DNA of 64,000 bases from Fomitopsis serialis (lineage: Eukaryota > Basidiomycota > Agaricomycetes > Polyporales > Fomitopsidaceae), in NCBI RefSeq assembly GCF_022376445.1, contig NW_025955043.1:1-64000 (forward strand), read 5' to 3'. Numbering within the stretch: the stretch's first letter is position 1; the number at the start of each line of letters is the position of its first letter. The position numbers and the translations under genes are program-made. Positions 35,383-44,409 of the stretch are shown here, in pieces. The notes under the pieces were generated by a model, which was not told where the DNA came from, ran no database searches, and saw only the letters and a program-made list of their open reading frames with translations.

Positions 35383-36137
35383 CAGTTCCCGCGAAGCCAC
35401 CCGGATTCCTGCGGCCCGGGGTGGCCGGTGGCGGTCAATGACGGTTGGGACAGTCAAGGACGGTCTGCCGCCTATTAGATATCATTAGCATATGTTCAGC
35501 ATAAACTAATGCAATATATGCTGAGCCGCCATCTGCTCTGATATGACACTGACAGTCCGAGCGGCGGGTGCTCGGTTGCATTACCGAATTTGGTAATGGC
35601 CCGGGCGCGCTCCTCAGAATGGATGCGTCGATAGCGGAAAAGGCAACACAAGTACCCATTGTTACACAGTATTGACTAACGGTTACTGACCGTCACTGAC
35701 CGTCCTTGACCGTTGTTGACTGTCCCGGCCATCCTTTGTCCTACCGTGCCATCAAGCGCTCGCCAGACAACCTCGTGGGCGACTCGAAATAGGTTCAGGA
35801 TATGATTAAAATATGTGTACCGCAACATCTCGATGTTAACTACACTTCTACAGGCTTCTATTACCGTAACACGCAACGACTTGCTTTGAACTTACGTTGT
35901 GACGCTTTGTCACAATAGAGTCAACGTAAGGGGCGGCCGACTACTGTGAACTTACGGTGTGACATGACATCACATTCTAAGCATCATTTTATCAGCGTAA
36001 GTGGCTTCGACTTACTGTGACCATGTCACATCATAAGTTCACCGTATAATAGAGTGACTTACGATGTCGGCCTTATGCATATTTTCAACGTATCATCAAG
36101 GTAACTCGCGTTATATTATCTTGTCCTGCACCCTGTG
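35383..36137 (-). repeat. Right arm of the fold-back element
   Basis: Inverted copy of 34480-35234, so each subterminal motif recurs at position 70617 minus its left-arm coordinate. Confidence 0.85.
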
Positions 36138-37009
36138 ACCGTGCCACCATTCGTTTCAGATGAACAGCGCTATCTCGATGCCTGGACATCCACTAAGGTG
36201 ATCAAAGGCCTTTCACAGATATTCCCGCTTTGCCTTGCTGCCGAGGTACATCGTCTCTCCAGTGCTCTCATCAGACGAGCCGCTAACTTCACCACAAGGC
36301 AGAGCCCCTTCATCTCGAGGGGCTCTCTTCCGATGCCCTTGCGCAAATGATCGACGCAAAGGAGGCCTCCATGTCTACGCGTCGTGCCGAGCTTGAAATC
36401 ATGCAGGCCCAGATCGCTGAAAAGCGCCGTCAAATCGATCTCCTCCATTCACTCATGGAAACTCAGAAACTCAGCATCCGACTTGCAGTGACTCAGTTGA
36501 AGGAGGCAGAGTCCTATGCCCGTGCGCGAGGCATCGACATCGAGGCTGAATTGGCAAAGAAGGAGCGGGCGCGGGAGGAGAAGATTGCCGCTGAAGCTCG
36601 TGCTTCAGACGAGGACTCGGAGGGCGATGAGACTGACGAGGAAGACAGTGACGGGGGCTCTGTTGACACGGTGATGGCCGGTCCCGCGGGTGGTCGTGAG
36701 CGAGTTGCAAAGAACGGGATGCAGCAGTAGCTGTGCTGAGGCAGCTGTATGTCTATCTATCTGGCTCCTGTATTGCTTGCTGACCCCGTGTTTGTATACT
36801 CAATGTGTGCCTTGTCCATATCGCTCGGTCTATCTGCACTGCTCAGGTTGGTTCAACTTGCTCTTGTTTGCTGGCGTGCCTCATCAGAGCTCTGTGCACC
36901 AGTGCTACAGACACGTCTCCACTCTGTCTCCCTGGAGGCGCAAGTTATCTGCAAGTTGTCTGAGATGGATAGTGATGCTGTACGAATTCGGTCGAAGAAC
37001 TTCATGTTG

Positions 37010-37040
37010 ATACTAGTACTAGTACTAGTAGTAGTAGTAG
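37010..37040. repeat. TAC/TAG microsatellite
   Basis: A run of 'actagtactagt' followed by (TAG)n lies at the 3' edge of the sequence shared with 47.3-47.7 kb and 73 bp before the pogo-like transposon. Confidence 0.7.
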
Positions 37041-37113
37041 GCTCCGAAAGTGGAAATGGATAATACTCATACCTTGGGGGTACATGCCTTTGAATGAGTT
37101 CCATTAAAGGATA

Positions 37114-37139
37114 CTGTGTTCGGCCCCGATCTCGGCCAC
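37114..37139 (+). repeat. Terminal inverted repeat, left end
   Basis: 26 bp, exact reverse complement of 41451-41476, preceded by TA. Confidence 0.85.
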
Positions 37140-37449
37140 CTAAGCCATTGTTCACTTCCCCTGAGTCGCTCTAGGCATCACTGGGCCTAAATTGTTATGC
37201 AGATTCATGACAGACTATGTAAGGAAGACGTTGGACAGCTCGATAGAATTTTAGGTACAGCAACACGACGGTGACGAATATTTTTACACATGAGGTACAC
37301 AGATACGGACAGACGATCCAGTCGGCCATGCGTGGGAGACTCCCATGATCTAAGCGCCGGTTCAGGCGCCCACACCGCAGGAGGGGTATAGCGAACGAAA
37401 TGCAACGGATGTGGATGATATTTGACTGAGGAATGAGATCAGGAGTACC

Positions 37450-40400
37450 TTACTGCATTCTGCGACGTGCACCACGGCGTAGCTCATAACGCGGAGGAGG
37501 AGCTCGACGCGTGAGCAGTGCAACTTCAGCCGGATCTGCATCTGGCTCCACCCAGATCCCCCCTTCGTCAGCCTCCTGGGAAGCAGTGATTGCAATCTCC
37601 TGCTGGAGACGACGTGCAGATGGTGTGCGAGGTGTGTTGGTCATGCCCTGGAGGGCTGCGAAGGGAGCGGGATTATTAGGAGGAGTGACAGGGCGCTGAT
37701 CCAACACTCCGACAGCACCGCGACGAAGAGGACGGGGGCGTACACCATGTGGTGGAGGATGCTGGGGGCTAGTAGGCAGCGCACTGTCATCACCGACCTC
37801 CACGCTAGTGGTAGTGCTCGCCACACTGTCGCTGGAGGCGGCAGCGGCGGCAGTAGTGGCAGCCCCTTTGGCCGCCTTCTTTGCAGCTGTGACGGCCGCC
37901 GCCGCCGCCTTCTTCGCCTCCCTCGCCGCCTTCTTCTCCTCCTTCTCCTTACGTGTGGCAGCAGCGAGGGCTGCCCGCTTCTGCGCTGCCTCAGCCTTGG
38001 CCGTACGAACAGCTGCTTGTTCCTGCGCCTTGGCGTTCCTCTTTGCTATGGTCTCCTCCTGCTTCTGCAGGCGTCGCTGCTCTTTCTCAGCCTTCACTTC
38101 GGCAGCGTCCTTCTCCCTTTTCTCGCGATTAGCTATCGTGATGGCGTCTCCAAGGTCCTTGTAGAACTGCGCAATGAGCCTGCGACGCTCCTTGAACTTC
38201 GGAGCGGCCTCGGCGAAGACGAGCTTCATTAGTGCGCGGATGTCTGCATGGGAGAGTTCTGCGAGGACCTGCTCGCTCGTCATATGTCTTGGGAGACCAG
38301 TCACTAGATTTTTCTTGCCTTTTCCCTGCGACTTTTCGAACAGCTGACGCCGCAATCGCTCATTCTCGCGCGCCTGGAGGCGCAACTCCGCGTGATGTTT
38401 CTGCACCTGCTCGAAGCAGGCAGCTGCGACTGCACGGAGCTCATCCGAGTGTTTGAGAAGAGCTGTGCGTGAAGCTGTGATAGGTAGAGCACGAGGAAGG
38501 CCAACAAGGAGGAAGCCGGCTGGTTGGTTTGTAGCCACAGCCTGACTCAGAGGGTCAGAGGCGCCAGGAGCCTGCAGGACAGGGAGGGAGGAGGAGGACG
38601 GCATGATGCTCATCGAGGTGGCGTGTTCGTCAGAGACAGGGAGGAAGATGTGTGGGAGCGTGAGATGGTTGGAAAGAACTGGTGCACCTTGTGTGGTGCT
38701 ATTTAGTGCAGGCGCGTAGGCAATATCCGGAATGGCATCCCGATCGAGGGGCCAGATCCCTGTCTTCCTGAATGCGGAGATGATCGTGGATTCTTTGAAT
38801 GCGCGTCCACGAGCAGCACCGTAGTACCTCAAGAAATTCATTTTTGTAATGGCTACGCTATCCTGGTGGGCAGCAGCCACCTCGCGTTTCCACGATTTTG
38901 CAAGTGGCCCAAAGACACCAACATCGCATGGCTGCAAGGCATGGGTTGTGTGCGGAGGAAGACATATGATTTCTATACCGTGCAGGACGGCATACTTGCA
39001 GAATCGATAGGTACAATGAGAGTTATGTCCGTCTAGAATGAGAAGCCGACGCCGGCCAGACTTGTTATGCGCGCCAGATGTCTGAGGGTCAAAGTCGTTT
39101 TCGAGCCACTGGGCACCCAGCTGTTGGTCCGTCCAGCCGTTAGGCGACGTCGCGATGCTGCGAGAACAATGAGTATCAGGTATGCACAATGAAGCTGTTG
39201 TACTACTACTCACCTTGCATTCGCTGGATTCACCTCCCCCCACTTGAGATTGCGACGAATTGCCTTGAAAATCACGCAAGGGCGGACCATGGTCCCATCA
39301 GCACTGACAGCTTCAATGATCGTAACAAGCTCGCGGTTACCGGGCTCGATATTGTAGACCGTCTTCTGGTCGCGATCGACAAGAACCTTGACGTGATCGC
39401 TGATTCCAAGCTGTACGCCTTTCTCGTCCATGTTGTAAATGTTCTCGGGAGGAATGCCATGGCGCTCGACAACCTCCTGCAGCACATCGTAGAACCTCGT
39501 GACATTGGTGCGGTTCAGCGATCGTGCACGGCATTCCTCGAGCGAGGTGGTCCAGCGGACAGACAAGTCAGGGTGGCGCCCCCGAAAGCGCTTGTACCAC
39601 GACTCTCCCAGAGGACTGCCTGCGATGTCAGATGCGTGATCGATCACTGCCCGCTGAGAGAGGGGGACACCACGTCGGCCAAGCTCCTTGATCCAGTCAA
39701 CGAGAACAAGCTCGGCAGCTGCCGAGAGCTTACGCTCGTGGGCATGAGCTTCCTCGCGGGTCGGCACACCATTGAAGCGACCCATCAGCGTGGAACGATG
39801 AACACCATAGTCGATGGCAGCTTTGCGGAGCGAGTAGACGGTGTTGCCGTTTCGCTTGAACCCCGACCTCTTCACAGCAGCGAACGCTGCCTGTATGCGC
39901 TCCTCATTGTTTGCGAAGTCTGCACTGGGTGGCTTCACGTCATCTAGCAACACTTGACATGCAAGTACTATCGGTAAATTGATCGTTATCAAGCTCGTAT
40001 TCATAATGTACCATTCTCGGTGTCATTCTCGGGCCCGGATTGATCAGCGGATCCATCTGCAGCCGCGCGAATGTCAGCGCTGTCGTCGGCGTTGTCTGCA
40101 CTGGTGGTGTTGTAGTCCGCGGGCAACTTGGGGCCTACAGATCATTTAGCTTACGAGGAAACACAGATTAAGATAGTGAATGTACTTACAAGCGGCAGCC
40201 TGAGCCTCACGGTCCTCCTCGGCACACATTTCGTGGACACTGATCAGTCTGGGTAGGTCACCGGGAGAAGAGTCCTCTTCATTGCCTAATACGCCAGGTA
40301 AGTGAGCACGCCCTTTCGCAACTAATAGTCGGGGACTACTACCCCCATAACCGGTCGACTCACCACTGTCGTCATCCACATCCGACGCAGAATTGGATGG

Positions 40401-40520
40401 ACCGTTCGCATCTTCATTGCAGGAGTCGTCCGAGTCCGACAATTCTATGAGGGGATGCATTTCACGAAGATCCTCAACGTTATCGACAGAATCGTGATCG
40501 CTGGAGGAGTCGCTCGGCAT
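37450..40520 (-). CDS. Pogo-like transposase (CENP-B-type HTH plus DDE domain)
   Basis: Five minus-strand exons (40520-40364, 40285-40190, 40134-40012, 39952-39214, 39157-37450) join in phase to give 940 aa. The N-terminus (about 125 aa) is very acidic and Ser-rich. A tandem helix-turn-helix DNA-binding region follows, with YSLRKAAIDYGVHRSTLMGR and then a CENP-B-like second half including LGESWYKRFRGRHPDLSVR. The DDE nuclease has Asp301 (YNMDEKG), Asp414 (LILDGHNSH) and Asp450 (LQPCDVGVFGPL): DD35D, all present. A long Lys/Ala/Glu-rich predicted coiled coil and a Pro-rich tail end the protein. It should cut and paste the element that carries it. The frame is unbroken and the ends of the element are intact, so it may be active. 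Confidence 0.88.
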
Positions 40521-41450
40521 GATGCTTGTCGTGAATACAGTGAGAAGAGTCGGAAGTCAGCCTGAGCGTCGCAGTGGCCCAAGGTAGGTTGCGATAGGGG
40601 ACTCACCAGTCGACAATTCCAGGTGCTTATATGCCGTCCGTTCTCCTTTCCCGTGACACTCTGACATCTCTCGCATCCTGGCATCCATGGAGATTATGGC
40701 GCTGCGCACAATGGCCTGCCGTTGCAGTGTGTCGTGGTGCGGCGGAGGCGGCACATGCTGTCGAAGACTCGAAGTGCACTCATTGCCTGACGATATCAGG
40801 CACATTAGTGAACAGAACCTTCTACAAATGAATAGACCTATTCAGCAGGACTTCGCCATGAATAGATGCCTTCATTTCAGTGATGTTCGTGGCTGCACTT
40901 GCAATGGATGATGGATGAGTGGTGGATGAGCGGCAGATGGGCGGCGTTAAGTGCACATCTGTAGAGCCACGAAAAAAATCAGTAAAAATGTGTGGACTAT
41001 CAGAGACGTTAAATCAGCACCTATAACATGTATGGATACCCTTTTGAGGACCGTGTTTCGACACTCTGCAGTCCAGTGGGCACACTCCAGCAGAGCCTTG
41101 ATCGATGAGCAGAAAGACCCGAGGCTTCCCTAGGCAATGTTGTGAACCGTTTACGTGCACAGGAAGCCTGCTCTGATGATAAGGCGTACGTACAAGTGTG
41201 TGTGTGTGAAATCTGGCATCGAAGGGGTGCGCAGGATAGGAGGAGGTCGTTCCGGGGCGAAGGGCCCCAGGTGACAATTGCCAAATATGGCTATCACCGT
41301 TTCAAATCGCCGTCTTGCTCCCGATTTTTACTGTAGAGGCCTGGAAGTTCGTGTGGGCCATGATGTGATGTGTAGCAACGTGTTAGTGTCGAAAATCTGG
41401 CCATAGTAGGTATCGCGGACGTCTGAGGCTCGAATGACCGACTACCTAGT

Positions 41451-41476
41451 GTGGCCGAGATCGGGGCCGAACACAG
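41451..41476 (-). repeat. Terminal inverted repeat, right end
   Basis: 26 bp, exact reverse complement of 37114-37139, followed by TA. Confidence 0.85.
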
Positions 41477-42058
41477 TATCACTGTTGCGCATGAAGGTCG
41501 TTTGACATCATCACGCTCTGTTCCTCTGCAATGACTGGCAGATCGTGTTGACTGTAACGGTGTGTCTTCAACTATCTTCCGAGTTGATTTGATTCGTCAA
41601 TGGCCCGGTCTCACACGTGTTGGTTCCGGTCATCCTTTTCTTGCTGGGTCTCATTGACAAGCTCCTTGAGAACACACTTGACAAGTAGCTCACTGCCCAT
41701 ATGGACGCTTGATGGGGCTCTCGGCGATCCAACTTTATGATTGGCGCCATTCGACCGTCACCGTTCCTTTCTTGCAGTTTCTCTGTTCCAGATTGCGGGT
41801 GCGGGCGCATAAAAGTAACTCGAAGCTGACCGGCTCCGGATTTTGCTGCGAACGTGCACTTCGGCCCTCTCGTGCATAGCCAGATTCGTATCCTCTAAGG
41901 TGCACGTTGGTGAGAGCTTCCTGAGATCCTTCCTCACACCGGTAACTTACTCGCAATCAGCGAAGCTGCTATAAAGAGCCGTCGTCAGTCTCGTACTGGG
42001 AAACTCTCGTGGCTGACACTGACGCGTACGACTCAGAGCCCTTGACCGCGTAGTAGCC
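41477..42058. other. Intergenic region
   Basis: This is the right flank of the transposon and the leader of the phosphoesterase gene. No gene is seen. Confidence 0.4.
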
Positions 42059-43861
42059 ATGGCATTCACGTACTGGATCACTATGTGGTTCGGCTTGTGG
42101 AGCAGCCTAATGTTGCCTCTAGCTAGTGCAGCTCCGCATGCGCGCTCTCGTATGTCGGTCACTGTGATTGAAGGTTGACGGTGAACTCTGATTGACTCGA
42201 TTTCAGAGACGTCGTTCGTCGCTGATCTGGACCCATACCCCACCAAGCCGCGCATCGCGTTTCGCCCAGATGGCACGTTCAAGATCACTGTCTTCTGCGA
42301 CCTGCACTACGGCGAGAACCCGTGGGACGCCTGGGGCCCGCAACAGGACATCAACAGCACGGAGTTGATGAACATCGTCTTGGCGGACGAGAAACCGGAC
42401 TATGTGTAAGTACAGGAGACTTACGATGTCGACAGGTCAATGTAACTGCCCTGACAGGGTGCTGAACGGGGACCTGATCACTGGCGAGAGTGAGCCTGCC
42501 GACATTACTATCCCGAGTGCATTCTCACAGTGTCTCAATTCATACAGATACCTTCCGACAGAACTCGACGCACCTCATAGACGAGATTGTCGCTCCTCTG
42601 AATGCAGCGCAGATACCTTTCTCGTCTACCCAAGGCGTACTTTCATCCCTCGCCCTCCGCACTTCATTTAATAACAGCGTCTAATCCAGAACCATGACAA
42701 CGAACCGAACATCACGCACCTCGAGGAGATCAAGCGCGAGCAGCTGGTCGCACCGCTCAGCTACACACGCACGGCGCCGCCTGGCATCGGAGGCGAGCAA
42801 GGACCCGGAACGTACTGGGTACCTGTGCGTAGCTCTTCTCTGTTCCTACCTGTAGCATTCCCGCTGACCCAATGCGCCATTTAGGTTTACGAGCATATCT
42901 CTGGTATCCGCGAATGTTGTATAATGTCAGGACTGGGCGACTGACCTGAATGCTACTCCAGACGTTACCCCGAAGCTGATCTTGTGGTTCTTCGATTCAC
43001 GGGGTGCGTTTTCATACACACGTGCCATGCACATCTCTATACAGCCATCCGCTCTTGCAGGTGGCTTTAGCAAGGGAGAGAATTCAACCGCGGTTCCCGA
43101 CTGGGTCGATGAGACAGTTGCAGGCTGGATCCAGTCAGAAGCGGAAGCGATGGACGCGGCATGGGGCCCAGCCAGCACCTCTCGGGGTGCTCTCGCATTC
43201 GTCCACATCCCTCCGTGAGCAAAATTCCGCTACCGTGGTTCCCTTCATACGCTTAGCCCGTTCTTCGCAGGCACGCTATCCAGGCCCTCCAACCCGACCT
43301 GAATAGCACTCGCGATCCCGGACTCAACGGTACGTTGTAGCCTTTGATGTCCCTAGACGAACATGGCCGTCTGAACCTCCCAACAACAGCCGACGTCCTG
43401 GGTTCCGGCTCCACCGAAGCGACGACCGAGTCCGCCAACCTCGGCAAGGACCAGCCGTTCTGGGACGCACTCAACCAATACGTGCCCAACCTACACGCAG
43501 TCTTCTCTGGCCACGGTACGCTCCCTTATCTGTTCAGCGTGTCTCACTGATCATGGACGCCCCCTCCCCGGCCGGCCTCGTAGATCACGGCAACGAGTGG
43601 TGCGTCCGCGAGCCCACGAAGAACGTCATATTCTGCTTCGGAAAGCACTCTGGGTATGTCGCTTCGTGTGATATCGCATTGCGGCCTACAAACTCTCACA
43701 TCATACATAGCTACGGCGGCTACAGCGACTCCTGGTGGGGCCACGGCGTGCGTAACATCGTGTTCTCGTCGCCTGACCCGACGAGCCCTCTGCAGTCGTG
43801 GATCCGCTACGAGAACGGGACGGTCAACGCGAACGTCACGTTGGACGCGTCCTACAGTTGA
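42059..43861 (+). CDS. Secreted calc ineurin-like metallophosphoesterase
   Basis: Twelve exons encode 388 aa: 42059-42149, 42207-42405, 42458-42489, 42548-42636, 42690-42824, 42885-42903, 42962-43003, 43061-43214, 43271-43329, 43390-43515, 43584-43653, 43711-43861. The N-terminus is a signal peptide (hydrophobic WITMWFGLWSSLMLPLASA). The metal-binding motifs of the family are all present: DLHYG, LNGDL, GNHDNE (joined across an intron), a histidine in FVHIPPH, and GHDHGNEW (also joined across an intron). This is the Dcr2/purple-acid-like branch of the calcineurin-type fold with a two-metal centre. It probably hydrolyses phosphate esters outside the cell or in the secretory pathway; the substrate is unknown. 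Exon 6 is only 19 nt. Confidence 0.9.
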
Positions 43862-44409
43862 TGTGTCCATGTAGTATTTACTCAGCTTGGAGTGCACTCG
43901 CCGACGGGCATCCGAGACACATCTCAGTGCTAAGAATGATCCGTGCTGAAGTAGACGAAGTAGCCTCGTACCATACCATAACCCACGTAATCAGTCGCCC
44001 GTTTACAGCGCTCCGCGCGCAATACGATCCTTGGTTATCCACTGTTATGCTCGCAGCGTCGCGGCCGTTCGGGTTGCTCGTACAACGAATCCGATGGCTC
44101 GCGGGATTTGAAATCTGAACTTGATTGACATCCTCTTTCTGTCCCTAGCACACTGAGCCGCTTGACAGGTAGTCCCGATGAGAGTGCACGACGTTCCATT
44201 GATTCCTAGTAGAGCTACTTGTTGACATCTGAATCACAAATGAGTTGAGTAAGGGGCTGCTGGCGACCACCCGAGGATCAGCACATTACTGGTGCATCAC
44301 AGTGATCTACAATTCACGCCACAGGCCCGACCGCATGCAGCACCAGACTCTCGATATTGTCCGCCTCAGTGTCCAGCTGCCTCGAACGTCAGCAAACAGC
44401 AACGCCGAC
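43862..44409. other. Convergent intergenic region
   Basis: It lies between the 3' ends of the phosphoesterase gene and the second F-box gene. Nothing is recognised. Confidence 0.4.

Larger units (their letters stand above)
34480..36137. mobile_element. Fold-back (long inverted repeat) DNA element, CACTA-like ends
   Basis: The left arm (34480-35234) and right arm (35383-36137) are near-identical inverted copies of 755 bp. They enclose a unique core of 148 bp (35235-35382). Coordinates of matching points always sum to 70617, so the two arms are collinear. Open frames of 66 and 74 codons are identical in the two arms but are not recognisable proteins, so the element is non-autonomous. The tips read CACAGGGTGCAGG and their complement. 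They are flanked by ACC on each side, a 3-bp target duplication. A CAC tip with a 3-bp duplication is the signature of the CACTA (CMC) superfamily. Five CGTAAG hexamers in either orientation lie in 34554-34726, resembling transposase-binding subterminal repeats. Most mismatches between arms are within the outer 60 bp. Confidence 0.8.
34348..36730 (+). pseudogene. 222-codon acidic coiled-coil gene split by a fold-back element
   Basis: Coding pieces are 34348-34479, 36141-36245 and 36299-36730, the last two joined across a 53-nt intron. If the inserted element (34480-36137) and one ACC copy are taken out, the first piece reads in frame into the second: the sum is 669 nt, 223 codons with stop. 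The protein is Ser/Ala-rich at the start, then predicted helical (DALAQMIDAKEASMSTRRAE onward, with a heptad-like AQIAEKRRQIDLL), then acidic, ending GRERVAKNGMQQ. I recognise no domain. A second, truncated copy of its last 25 or so codons plus 3' flank lies inverted at about 47280-47660, so the gene belongs to a dispersed, probably mobile, family. It is broken by the insertion. Confidence 0.6.
37114..41476 (-). mobile_element. Complete pogo-like (Tc1/mariner) DNA transposon
   Basis: Perfect 26-bp terminal inverted repeats at 37114-37139 and 41451-41476 begin CTGTGTTCGGCC. Both ends are flanked by the dinucleotide TA (37112-37113 and 41477-41478), the target duplication of this superfamily. 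The 4363-bp interior carries one open transposase gene on the minus strand. Perfect ends plus an unbroken gene suggest recent insertion and possible activity. Confidence 0.85.

Noticed and set aside
43330..43356. 27-nt intron in the phosphoesterase gene
   Set aside because: Too short to splice; a 60-nt intron ending at 43389 keeps phase and gives a better family match.
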